NCBI RefSeq assembly: GCF_964204645.1
Contig: NC_134030.1
Span: 14,596,447 to 14,660,446, forward strand
Source: Tubulanus polymorphus
Taxonomy: Eukaryota; Nemertea; Palaeonemertea; Tubulaniformes; Tubulanidae
DNA length: 64,000 nt
Direction: 5' to 3'
Made by a program: the position numbers and the translations under genes. Shown here one piece after another: positions 1-11,500 of this stretch (the first letter of the stretch is position 1; each line of letters begins with the position of its first letter). Below the pieces are notes generated by a model that saw only the letters and a program-made list of their open reading frames with translations, did no database searches and was not told the origin of the DNA.

Positions 1-3000
1 ATGATTGTAAATGCCTTATCCTTTTACCATTACTGACTAACTCAATATCATTTCTATTTCTAATATTTTCACAAGTCTTACCATAGAATGCATTATTCAT
101 TAACTTGAAGAAATCTTTCTCGAAATCAGTTTTAGCTTCAGTTCTCTGTTTGGGGTTAAAATCTATATATTTTTCTAACCACTTAGATTGACTAAACGAA
201 ATATATCTATGTACTTTTTTTAGAACCATTCCTTGATTCAAATAAAACTTTAACATTCTATAATGTACTACATAATTATATTTATCTTCTTGAGTTACCA
301 TTAACTTTTCTGTATGAATATGATTTTCGGGTTTAATTCTTTTTTGGTAATTTGATAATTCTTCATGAGTTACAGTTTTATGTTCTGGACAGTAAGCTAG
401 ATTTCTAGATTTAAATTTAATATGTTCAGGATATTCTAAATCTACAACAAAGAAGTAACCAGTATCTGAATCATCTGCAATATCTAGGATTCTTTTCTTC
501 CAATCAAATTTATCATTTTTTTCATTCTGTAAAACTTCAGTTAATTCAAATACTCCATAAGGTTGTGGTTCCATCATTGCCCAACCATACAAATTATTTG
601 CATCTATATATAATAACTTATATCCAGGGTTATCATGTACATTGAAATATCTATCACCTAATACACCTGAAACACCTCCTCTTATAGATTTTTCAAATAA
701 TAGTAATTGATCTATATTTGTTAACAAATCCATTTTTATATTTGTAAATTTTAATCCACAATCCCATGTTAAACCTGGTGATGAATAACAATGACAAGGA
801 TCAATGTTAAAATATTTTAGGTTTACATCTCTAAACCTTTCGAATATATCGGTTAATAATAATACATCTGATTTTAAATATAAATATACTAATTGCCCAT
901 GATTTTCTATTTTGAAATGATTCCAAATATTCAATGTTCTATTATAGACTTCATCTTTAACATATTCATTTTTTAATTCATCATAGAATTGTTCTTTTAA
1001 TAATTCAGTTATATTGAAATCATTATGTGATTTATAAAATGAATATGGAATTTCGCCTTTATATCTCATTAATTGAAAATCATCATTATTTGGGTAGTGT
1101 TGCTTTAATATTTTTAATTCATCATCAACTAATGATTTTGATAAGTTATCTAATGAACTATTTAAAAATCTATATGAATCTATAAATCTTAAACACCCAA
1201 ATTGGAATGATATATAATTCTCAGATGTTTTAGCTAACATTCTAAATTTATAAGTTGGTATTTTATCTTTTGATCTATTTGAATTTAATCTTTCTATTTC
1301 ATTATTAATTTCTTCTATTTTATGACATAACTGTTTGATAAATAAATGTGCATCATATCCTGATAGATTATGAAATATAACTGGTACAAAGTTAATTTTC
1401 TTAGCTTGTAAGTTACAATTCTCATGCGCAGCGCCTCTAAACTTTCCATTCAAATGATCATGGTCTCTTACTTTTTTATCTTTATAATTAAATATCTTTT
1501 CACAATAATAACATTTATCTGCAAACGCAAATGCTTCTTTATCTTCTTCTGTCATTATAATTTCTATATTTGTATTCAATAATTTACTAAATCTTATTTC
1601 ATATTCAATTAATAAGTCACAAAAATGATTGATAACATTTTCATTTCTGTAATGATAATATTCACTTTCAATTAGTTCTGGATAATCAGATTTAATATAT
1701 AACCCGAAAGCTGCAGCTGATTGATGAATCTTTTTAATAGTATTTGTTTTTGGTGGTTCATCTGAAAAATCATTTTCATTAGAATTTAATTTCCTTCTTT
1801 TATAATATATTTCTTTTCTATCTTGATCAGTTAATTCTTTATTTAATGATTCAAAATCTCCATATATAACAAATGGTACTTTATTTTTGTAATCATATTT
1901 TTTGAATTCTAATATTTTATCTTTTTCATTTGGTAAAACTAATTTACAATAATCATGATTTTCACATAATTGTTTATGATTTAATAATGCACTTTCATTA
2001 CTGAATCTATGTAAACATTTTCTACATAGATATATTTTACGAGTGTGATCATTTTCTGATTTAAAAAATAAATCGATTTGTTTAATCCACATATAATGAT
2101 TCTCATAATATAGTATATCTATAACATCATTTGAATCATAATCTTTTGATAGATATAAAGGTTCTAATGTATAATGTTTTATATTGTTACCTTTTGTATT
2201 TGGTAATTTGATTAAATCAAATACATTTATTCTTAAATTATTATCTCTTTCTATCTTTGGGACGTTTTTAATTCTAACAGGATACTTATCTATCTTATAA
2301 TTATTTTCAAATGGTTTATAATGAGTTAATCTACAAATATTATAAGTTGCAGGATGTAAACAACTTATTATAGTCCATAGTAAACATTTATCATCAAAAT
2401 TGTGTACATTTATTGCAGCATTAGTTTTAAATGGTAGTTTGATATAACTCGATGCTTCAATATCTGGTTCTTTATAATATGATACATTATTTTCATCTAT
2501 TGGTTTTGATTTAGTTAACTTATTATATTTTGTGTTATAAACATGTAAAGTCATAAATATTATCTCATCAAATGTTAAACCAGATCCTTCAAAATATTTC
2601 TCTTCTATTTTAGTTTTTACTTCATTATAACATTTATCTAATTTATCATCTATATGTTGTTTAGATATAATATGTTGTGAATGAGAATTTATATTATATA
2701 TTGGTTTATCTTCAGATTTTATGAATTTAACTTTAGAAGATATACTTATTTTAGGATATTCAACAGCAGTTATTATTTTTATTATATCTTTCATATTTTC
2801 TAAATGTTTTTTATTTTCTTCTAATGTTTTTCCTTTATGAAATTTAAACTCGATAGCTGCTGGACCAATATCACTTTTAAATGCTTCGGTTATCTCTATA
2901 TCTTTTTTATTATCTAATGAATTAATATATTTTCTTACATCTTCCATGTATGGTCTTTTATTGTTTAATTTATTTTTTATGCTTTTAATTGTCTTCTGTT

Positions 3001-3303
3001 TCTTATTGTTATCATTATCAAAATAATCTTCACCTAAAATATCATTATTCTTATTTCTAATATGACTTATAGATTTTAAATGTTCTTTAAAATATCTTTT
3101 ATCACTGAATGATTGATTACATGTATTACATTTATATGTTTCTTTTTCATTCTTTAATTCTTCTAATTTAGTTTCTAATATATCATCTTTATATTCTAGT
3201 TTCAATTTATTCTCTAAATGTATTTAGTTTTATTGTGTCTTGCTTTTTGGGATTTATCTATATTGATATTACATGTTGGACAGTAGTACTTATTTGCTTC
3301 CAT
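1..3303 (-). CDS. Polinton-like family B DNA polymerase, 3' end outside window, N-terminal frameshift
   Basis: Minus-strand gene starting at the ATG at 3303-3301 and running off the window. The N terminus has two C2H2 fingers (first cysteines in YYCPTC and YKCNTC). Exonuclease motifs follow: YGDFES near 1850-1868, HNLSGYDAH near 1350 and YLKSDVLLL near 870. A zinc/HNH-like insert (CYYC, then DHDHLNG) lies near 1420-1515. Polymerase motif A (DANNLYG) is near 590 and motif B (KLMNNAFYGKT) near 100; the C motif lies beyond the edge. This set is typical of polymerases of Polinton/Maverick elements, which copy linear DNA from a protein primer. Compared with the copy at 62761 one base is missing near 3213-3222, which puts a stop about 29 codons in; the rest looks open, so this copy is probably dead or lacks its first finger. 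Confidence 0.88.
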
Positions 3304-3324
3304 TTTAATACTAAATGTTTTATT

Positions 3325-3347
3325 AAAAGTGATTTTAGAAGTTATTC
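3325..3347 (-). promoter_or_regulatory. Shared upstream motif of Polinton-like genes
   Basis: On the minus strand this reads as an ACTTCTAAAATCA-type block about 25-45 bases before the polymerase ATG. The same block precedes the other polymerase (62718-62739), the HNH gene (51844-51866) and the HNH fragment (16679-16703). A repeated upstream block before different genes suggests a promoter element; this is inference from position and sequence only. Confidence 0.45.
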
Positions 3348-3382
3348 ATTTATATTTCATTCATATATATGAATATTTTAAG

Positions 3383-3655
3383 AGTAACAGGGAATATGTT
3401 GTTTCAGGGTAAAGGTTGAATGGTCGAGTTCATTAAAAACAAAACATTAAAAGTAATTTAAAACTATAATATATTTTCATAACCGTGTACATTTCAGTTG
3501 AATAATAGAACAATTATTATCATTTGAATATATTTGATTATATGAATGTGTGTATTGTAAATAAATCAATTGGTCGCGGAGCGGAGCGGTAGCGAAGTGG
3601 AGCGACCAATTGATTTATTTACAATACACACATTCATATAATCAAATATATATAT
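3383..3655. repeat. Polinton-like palindromic terminus, truncated
   Basis: Starts AGTAACAG directly after an ATTCATATATATGAAT palindrome next to the polymerase gene. Its centre is a near-perfect inverted repeat (3531-3577 against 3602-3650). The 24-nt loop is purine-rich and contains a repeat of the type GCGAAGCGGAGC. The outer arm seen in the copies at 56453 and 62272 is missing; a foldback element begins at 3659. Confidence 0.75.
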
Positions 3656-3658
3656 ATA

Positions 3659-4062
3659 CGGAAGCGATAAAGGGCCTCGAGTTGTTGCGTTCAAACTCGA
3701 CAAGTCGCCATATTTATGTCGATATATCGCGATATATCGCGTCAAGTCCACATGAATATGTCTACATATCGTGACGTTTTCACAACAAATTTCGCTTTTT
3801 TGCTCATTTTCCACGGGACAAACCGTCATTTGAAGACATGTCTAAATGAGGACGCTAGTAATATGACGACTGAGTTTTAAGTCGTCATGAATATGTCGAC
3901 GTGTCGCAAGAAAAATGGTCGAGAAAACGAAATATGTCGTCAAGATGTCACAATATATCGACATATTCATGTCGACTTGACGCGATATATCGCGGTATGT
4001 CGAAATAAATATGGCGACTTGTCAAGTTGGAACGCGACATCTCGAGGCCCCTTATCGCTTCC
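3659..4062. repeat. Foldback element, family CGGAAGCGATAA, copy 1
   Basis: About 404 bp with long inverted arms. It begins CGGAAGCGATAAAGGGCCTC and ends with the inverse of that sequence. The interior is rich in TGTCGACATA and TATCGCGATA words that pair between the arms. No protein is encoded; the open frames here are by-products of the repeat. It is the first of three neighbouring copies and looks like a non-autonomous DNA transposon. Confidence 0.7.
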
Positions 4063-4148
4063 TTAGCTTTTGAATAATTAGGCCAATTAATAACGTAATA
4101 AAGACTTATGCTTTTGCCTATTTTGAAGTCGATTAATCTGATATAGTA

Positions 4149-4294
4149 CGGAAGCGATAAAGGGCCTCGAGTTGTCGCGTTCAAACTCGACAAGTCGCCA
4201 TATTTATGTCGATATATCGCGATATATCGCATCAAGTCAACATAAATATGTTGACATATCGTGACGTTTTGACGACTTGAAACTCAGTCGTCTA
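4149..4294. repeat. Foldback element, same family, copy 2 (half)
   Basis: Only the left arm of the family is present, begun by the same CGGAAGCGATAAAGG end. It runs directly into copy 3. The 86 bases before it (4063-4148) recur inverted at about 17428-17512, next to another copy, so that spacer belongs to the repeated unit. Confidence 0.65.
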
Positions 4295-4706
4295 CGGAAG
4301 CGATAAGGGGCCTCGAGATGTCGCGTTCCAACTCGACAAGTCGCCATATTTATGTCGACATACCGCGATATATCGCGTCAAGTCGACATGAATATGTCGA
4401 TATATCGTGACGTTTTGACGACATATTTCGTTTTCACGACCACTTTCCTCGCGACAAGTCGACATATTCATGACGACTTACAACTCAGTCGTCATATCAC
4501 TGGTGTCCTCATCTTGCATTTAGACATGTCTTCAAATGACGGCTTGTCCCGTGGAAAATGGGCGAAAAAGCGAAATTTGTCGTGAAAACGTCACGATATG
4601 TCGACATATTCATGTCGACTTGACGCGATATATCGCGATATGTCGACATAAATATGACGACTTGTCAAGCTGGAACGCGACATCTCGAGGCCCTTTATCG
4701 CTTCCG
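4295..4706. repeat. Foldback element, same family, copy 3
   Basis: About 412 bp, complete, ending CTTTATCGCTTCCG. Inverted arms as in copy 1. A tail rich in GTCGCA-type words follows at 4707-4950. Confidence 0.7.
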
Positions 4707-4950
4707 TAGTCGTCATATCACTGGCGTCCTCATCTTTCAGCAACGCCAGTCACATGGAGTCGTACGTGTTCTACTTTCTGCGACGCGACACGACTGTCAC
4801 AACCAACCGACGCGCTCTTGCGACTGGCAGAAACTAGTCGCACGCAATCGTATTGCAACCGACTTGCACCGAAACTTGCGGTGCAACGCGAGGATCGCAT
4901 CGTGTCACAAGACCAACCTACGTCCGGATTTAAGTTACTGCGGAGCACCA
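4707..4950. repeat. GTCGCA-rich palindromic repeat, truncated
   Basis: One arm of the repeat seen in fuller form at 20813-21085 and 45490-45815. It ends in the ACCAACCTACGTCCG sequence that marks the family's edge. It is joined to the foldback end on its left. No gene is visible. Confidence 0.55.
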
Positions 4951-4954
4951 GAAA

Positions 4955-5512
4955 TATTTTTTTTTTCGTTCAAAAGACCTTTCGCTTGAAAATTCTTTCG
5001 TTGGAACAAAATTTATTTCGTTCGAACCAATAATATTCTTTACGATTGAACCAATTTGAAAAAATCGTAAGAACAAAGTTGAACAAACTTTTTTTTGTCC
5101 AAACGAAAGTTTTTTCGTTCGAACAATCGTTCAATTGAACAGAATCTTTTTTAATTTGAACAGAATTTTCTTGTCAGAACATTAAGTTTTTCGTTCGAGC
5201 AAGTATATTGAAAAAAGTTTTTTCTCCGAACCGAAAGTATGAACTATTTCGTTCAATTGAACAGAATTGTTTTCATTCAAACATTCGTTTGAAAAAATTG
5301 TTTTCGCCCGACCAAATTTTCTTGCCGGGACTAAAAATTTTTCATTTCAACAATAAACATAGCTTTTTATTTGAACACATTTTTTGTCAGAATGAAGAAA
5401 ATTTTTGGTTCAAGCAAAAAGCGTATTGTTCGATCAAACAGAATTATTTTCATTCGAACAAGATTTTCTTGTTGGAACATTAAGTTTTTTGGTCGAACAG
5501 CGTGTTAAGGTC
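4955..5512. repeat. Degenerate GTTCGAAC/AACAA-type tandem repeat
   Basis: About 550 bases made of short loosely repeated words such as TTCGTTCGAACAA and GAACAGAATTTT. The same block recurs at 20350-20805 and 44945-45480. Open frames here are low complexity (F, K, N, S) and are not genes. Confidence 0.65.
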
Positions 5513-5855
5513 GATTTGGAAATTTACTCGGTCTGGTATATGTTGGATTAATGTGTATGTTATTTGTCAGGACATTAAACAGAAGACAACTTAGGATAGA
5601 CTTTGCGTGACTCCACTAGTTTGACCGACTTATTCCAAGATGAGGCGTTCCGTTGATTTTGGCTACAAGTTTTCGTTCAGAGATAACTGCTGAGCCATTT
5701 GGGCGACCTATCATTGATACTGTTTCCTAATAGCCTGTTTAGTAATGGCTGATGTTGTGCCTTATCAAATGCTTCGTCGAAATCCACCGTTGAACAGGAT
5801 TCTAAGACTGTGCAGAAAACCCGTTATCGCTGCTTTGCAGCTATATTTAATATCT
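5513..5855 (-). pseudogene. LINE reverse transcriptase fragment (repeat block c)
   Basis: On the minus strand a scrap of a non-LTR reverse transcriptase can be read: a DFDEAFDKAQHQ-like stretch, then a GVTQSS-LFNVLTN-like stretch, broken by stops. The same piece, preceded by AATATAGCTGCAAAGCAGCG, recurs on the plus strand near 18650, 21450, 44570 and 47150. Such motifs belong to the RT palm of CR1/Jockey-type LINEs. It is a passenger of a compound repeat. Confidence 0.6.
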
Positions 5856-5912
5856 ATTATGCAAGAATATTTATTGATGGTTTTACTGCAATGATTTCTT
5901 GATATTTTTTAG

Positions 5913-5988
5913 ATTAGATGAAAGTCACAAGGAAAACGAAAGTCACAAGGAGAACGAAAGTCACCAGGTTTACGATGATGATGATGAT

Positions 5989-6029
<41 letters not shown>

Positions 6030-7105
6030 TGTACAGAATGATCAGGTATTTGCCAATTCTCTCTACATTTATATTATCACTTACGAAAAGAAAATTTAAA
6101 TTTTCCATTATTAATTTAGGTCAGTCGACATATGCTTGACGACGATGATGTTCAGAGTGATGAGGTAAAATTGCATTTGTTTTGTACGTACTTTTGATTA
6201 CTCCTTAATCATTTAAAAAAATGTACAAATGAAATTTTCTTTGTTGCTTTAGGTTGGTCAAGAATCATTTCTTTCTCCGGTACGTATTGAACAAATGATT
6301 ATGAAGAATTCATTTTGTATCATGTTTAGTTATGCTCCTTAATTTGCATGCAGGATTCGAACCTGATAGCATCGTGATTGCCACGGTACGAAACCCTGCC
6401 ACACTAGCCTGGCTGCGCAGCTTAGATGATGTCATTATTAACCAATCAAATCCTGTTTTATTTAAGCCCGGGTTTTCCTGTTTATAGTTCTTCCGTGAAA
6501 TTTAAGCAATCTGATTGGTGCCGCAAATTTTGCATGTACCTACGCACCTGGTCTAGTGTGGCAGGTGTTCGTGCCGTGGCTGAGTAAAGCGATGCCATCA
6601 GGTTTCGAATCTCTGCCGAGGGAGGATGCTTAATTAGGGGCTAAAGAAACTATATTATCTACATACCATACATAGGTTGTTAAAAAGAGTTCTCCGACCC
6701 TAGCCATGAATCGAAAAACCTTTTTTCCTTCGACAGTGAGTACATCTGCCAAAAGTACCTCAAGTAGTCAATTATGTTTGCATACACCTAAAAATGAAAT
6801 ATATCCTTTCAGCCGAAGCAACTTCCTGAAAAAGTTTTGAGTCCCGTTATGGTAAGTGTTTATTGAAAACGGTTGTTAAGCAACTGTTACAATAGTCCCG
6901 CTTCACTTTGTGTGTTTTAATGATTAAATTGTACATTTTTTCACCAGATGACTGAAATTGGGGATGGTGTCACGGTAAAGTAGTCGGCTATCGATTCATG
7001 TAACCGTAAATCGTTTAGCATCTATACGGGCGACTTGATGGTAGCTGTTTTTGGATATAAATGTCTGCAGAGTCATGTGCTTAAAGGAATTGGTCAGTCG
7101 TCGAA
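5913..7105 (+). CDS. Unidentified gene with very small in-phase exons, interrupted by MULE insertion
   Basis: Six candidate exons lie between AG acceptors and GT donors: 5913-6045, 6120-6164 (45 nt), 6253-6279 (27), 6676-6735 (60), 6813-6851 (39) and 6948-6974 (27). The last five are all multiples of three and all are open in the joined frame. The first carries three 18-nt repeats (ESHKEN-like) and a (GATGAC)n run coding for aspartates; the second again has a DDDDVQSDE-like acidic stretch. Later ones contain short SP- and K-rich peptides. A further 30-nt exon starts at 7098 but is cut by the MULE at 7106; its other part is at 29076-29105 on the minus strand. Function unknown; the peptide looks like a disordered acidic linker. 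Upstream and downstream exons were not found. Confidence 0.55.
6336..6650. repeat. Foldback element with tRNA-like promoter boxes at both ends
   Basis: The arms at about 6336-6415 and 6545-6650 are inverted copies (GATTCGAACCTGAT... against ...ATCAGGTTTCGAATC). The right arm has an A-box-like TGGCTGAGTAAAG near 6577 and a B-box-like GGTTTCGAATC at 6601-6611; the left arm carries the same in reverse. It lies inside the 6280-6675 intron. It could be two head-to-head tRNA-derived SINE ends or a MITE that captured them. Confidence 0.55.
7097..7105. repeat. 9-bp target duplication half of left MULE
   Basis: GTCGTCGAA immediately before the MULE end. Its reverse complement TTCGACGAC stands immediately before the end of the other MULE (29098-29106). 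Nine bases is the usual MULE target duplication size. Confidence 0.75.
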
Positions 7106-7789
7106 CGGTGTTGTCATATCGCGGAAAGACGGAATCGCGGAATTTTCCAAAACGCGGAATTTCTTCATTTTTACTATAAATAGTAAACGAGTTTTCCCAC
7201 GGGGATACCCACTGTCGGACAGGGCACCGGACCGATCGATGCAACGAGTTAGGTTCGAATCCCATTATTTGCAGGCAATTTTATATGGAATTATTATATT
7301 ACGATACCGTTGACTGGCTGCCACCTGTAGAAGTCAGAATCAAGTGGGGTGACAGAGACCAGGCACCTAATGACTATTTCTACTAGGCAAACTTCGGTTA
7401 TCGAAGTTCATCGACTTTTTGAGAACTTCAGAAACGAATATTATCAGATACATATTGAGCACGTTCGCGGTGTCGGACCGTAGTTGTAGATGGTTGCAAA
7501 CATGAAATCCTACGACCAAACAAGTACTGGTTCAAATTCCATTGAAATTATTATAATTTTACGGCCGTTTAGTACCGGTACCATTAAGATTCTTTTGATC
7601 CAAATAATCAGCATAGGAACATGTATGTTATAGCAATCACAAAGTAAACATTAAAAAAAACGAAACCATTTTATAATCTTTCATATCATTTAATTCTAAA
7701 AAATAAACCACATTCGCTTATAACAACAATGTAGAAACACAACACGCATGAACAATCCTAAGCCAGAATGAAATATACATAATGTCTAT

Positions 7790-8330
7790 TAATTTTCGTC
7801 TGACATCGATCATTTTTGGATATTTATCTTGATCTTTTAAACACATACCTCAGATTGGTACGATTGATAAAACACTATATCCGCCTCAGATTGGTCTTAT
7901 AATAGTACGGCCAGTGAAACTGTGCAGTCTAAATAGACCACCGTGTTTATATCCATTTTAGGCTGTATTGAAGCTCTTCTTCAACTCAGAAAAAAGAGAC
8001 TCCATTTTATGAAGTAGATCAATATTTTCCATGCCTGCCATTTGAAAATATTTTCAAATCATAAAAATCATGCTTCCTAGGCACGGAAACACATGATGAA
8101 ACATATATTAGAAAATTCAAAAATGGCTGATCTTTCTCATTTACACATGAGAAAATTAAGAGTATTTGGCAATGCTTCAATACAGTGTAAAATGTATATA
8201 AAAACGATGGTTTACTTAGAATGCACAGTTTCACTGATCATACTAAGACCAATTTGAAGTATGTGTGTAAAGATCAAGAGAAATATCCCAAAAAGAACGA
8301 TGTCAGACGAAAACAAAAAACCACTTACAT
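7790..8330. repeat. Foldback MITE inside MULE 3' region (left copy)
   Basis: Inverted arms reading CGTCTGACATCGATCATTTTTGG... and ...AACGATGTCAGACG, with CACAGTTTCACTG and CCAATTTGAAGTATGTG words paired between them. The mirror copy is at 39370-39905. No coding capacity. Confidence 0.55.
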
Positions 8331-8560
8331 AATACAGCCGAATAATAAGCTACATGCAGTAAAAATTACAGGGAAAAATTACTAAGGAGAACAAATTTTC
8401 TTCGAGAAATTTCTCAAGGAATACTTTGCCGCGAAGAAAATGTATTTCCTTAGCAATTAATCCCGGTGAAAATGCATTACATACATATACGTTATGTCGA
8501 GTGCTATGTACTTTGTTTGTTCCGCTAACACGTAATAATGATACACTGACTGAGGCAAAT

Positions 8561-11500
8561 TCAAGTCATAACACCACTATTTAGGAATTCTTGTAATTTA
8601 AGAAAATATTCACGAGGCATACTGCCTCGTATTTCAGCGGAGACCTGCAAATCGTTGGGAGTAAAACTTGGATAACGCTTTAACACACATGATTGTCTTG
8701 GGTGGTAATAGGTATTCTGTGGTTTTTCTGACCTTACTAAATCCCCGGATTGATTGAAATACGATCTGAAATCTAATTTCCTAATGACAAAATCTTTTGG
8801 TGGTTTCCAATCATTTTCAATGAAATCTACTCGACATCCATAGCAAGTTTTAATTCGTCCCTGTAAAAATGTTAAGAAAAAACCATTTTCACGGTTTTTT
8901 CCTGTAGGACATGAAGGAGTGGAAATATTGGACTCATCATAAGTGCGTTTCCGACGACATCGTTTTCCCTTCATGCCAGCAGCTGACAAATTCAAACCAC
9001 TGGTGGCAAGCTTTGAGAGATTAGTAGCTTTTTTGCAGATTTATACCATAGAAGGAATTGCTTCAAAAATCCATTTTTTTCAGTTACTGCTATACTGTGC
9101 GAACACAAAGAATGCCATTTAATTATACTGCTGACAAGTGCACATACATTTATTATTTTTTAGACAAAAATCAACCTGATTGTTTAGCGCTGACTGGTAA
9201 CTGATAACACTAAACTTCATTAGGTTCACGTCATTACTAGGAGCAGCAGCTATTGCATTATTATCATGCAAAAGGTTAGCGGCCTTTTGCCAAATTCCCC
9301 GTAACACAGGTTCAGATACATTTATTTGAAATTGACTTCTTGCTACTGAAGTGGTGATGGAAATATTAGGCTCAACAGAAGAGATGTTTTTTTTTGAGGA
9401 ATTGTGTAATTCGTGCATCGTGTAAGAAAGTGCCTGCTTGAAATGTTTCTGCCTTTGGGGAATGGATAAATTCAAGGAATTTGGTACACAGAGAAGATAC
9501 CTAAAGTCTTCTCTTATCTCATACAACTCAGAGGTTCCAAGGTATGCTAAATTTATGTTATCTCTTTCTGCTTGCATGAGATTATGTAATGACTCGATAA
9601 ATGCACACAATCCCATTTCACGGTTTTGCGCCCATCGCCTTAACTTAGCGTTCGTACTTTCTGATATATTGGTGTAGAATTTTTTTGGTGGCGAACCCAA
9701 TCCTGAAGCTGACCTTATATTTGAAATCATTGATTCTTTAATCATTTTGCACTGATGTCTCAAGTACTCAACAAATTCGTTTAATTCATCACCATACACT
9801 GACCATGACTCTACTATTTCTTCAAATTTCTGGTCAAAAATATTTACATCTGCATCTATCAATCCAGTACCATTGCGATCTCCGATTATCTGTTTAACAA
9901 TATGACATTTCATTTCAAGTGGGAGATTAACTGATTTTAATTGATCTTTCAAATTTTGCTCGAAGTGACGTGTACATCTTAAATGAAGTGCACTGGGAAA
10001 ATATTGGTGAGCAGCATCACTCAGTGCACTTTCACCATCTGTACCAAAACAGAGAATGTTATGAATATCTGGTGATATTCGACAACTGGAGTCAAACAAT
10101 TATTTATAAACATCAGTAGTTTTGTTGAAATGTATCAAGACAGGTCCTGTAAATATAGGACTTTTTCCAGTACGTTTACTCACTAAATGTAAGTGCCTGT
10201 AGGTTATAGGCGTGACATCAAACTGGCCAAATTTGAAGGTAGGATCAAAAGAAATAGGGGACATATCTATTGAGTCAGAACAAAACTTAACAATATCACT
10301 GATAGTTTCATCTGTCGAAATTACTGCTGCCAAATGAAATTACTGCTGCCAAATGAGGGTGCACTCTCATATCTCTGATGAAATTTTTGAATTTTCCCTG
10401 CTTTGCCATATCGAGAAGAGACGAGACTTCATCATTGCTTTTTGAATGATGCTACTGTGAGCAATATTATATGCCATTCGGCGAGTAGGAATATCAGCCA
10501 AAGATGAAATTGACATAGAACCCCCCTGAGAAGAAACAACTGACGATACTGCCTCAGATGTACTTTGTCCAAGCATATTAGATTTTAAGACTGAACTTAT
10601 ACTTTCTTTTACCCGACTATAGGGCTTCCTACTCGTTTTGCTGTTCCCATGTTTGCCTACTATTACCTCATGTTCTTCCCCTTCAAAAATATACTGTACA
10701 AACGCTTGTTTATTGACAACATTTCCAGCTTTGTCAACGATATAGCTGATCTGCTTCTTTAAGTCACTCTCCTTTTTATGTCGATAGTACGTTTTCTTTA
10801 AAAGTAACCCGGTTGATGATTTTTTCATGACATATTTCCCATCTACCAACTCGATATATCTTCTGGATGTGCTGTTGTTGATGTAAACACCAATACCGTC
10901 ACATGGCCGGTCAGCCAGAGAAACGCTTTCTAAATCTACCACAAAAGACACATTCCCGGATATATTATATGGTACTTTCTTACATTGAAGTTCCTGTTTT
11001 GTAGTGAGCAATGCACGACAGTTCTTATCTAGGTCGCAATACTTCTCTTTGGAAAATATTGGTATCATCGCATCATTATGCAAATGTCTGTAAGAAATTG
11101 AGAGATATGATAGATACATATGGTACGCTGAACGTCATGGATTTCAAATACCCAAAGCTAAAACATTTCTCATATAGACCTATATACTTACTCAATCTCT
11201 TTACAGTTCTCTTCCATATTTCTGGAATGAGAATTCTAATTTTAGATTGGTAATAATTCACAAAACTGACATCATGTTTTTGTACTCGGCATTTGCTATA
11301 TCCCGATGAAATATGATTTCAAACACTTTCATTCTTTAGATTTATTTAAGTCTGATGGACAGGAATCATGAGGAATGCAGATTGTTTACCTATTTACCAA
11401 TAATGCATAAAAATCGTAATCAAAATTAAATATTTAGAAACACATGTGATACGTATTTATTTGGAAGGACTTACGTTTCTAAGCTAGTACATATATCATC

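Noticed and set aside
5914-6139. Frames reading poly-M/T or poly-V/I through the GATGAC run
   Set aside because: Wrong frames of the microsatellite; only the aspartate frame joins the flanking exons.
7106-7313. SINE with a tRNA-like GGTTCGAATCC box, four copies in the window
   Set aside because: The four copies stand exactly at the ends of the two MULEs in inverted orientation, so the shared part is the 129-bp MULE terminal repeat. The B-box-like word lies just inside only the 3' ends.
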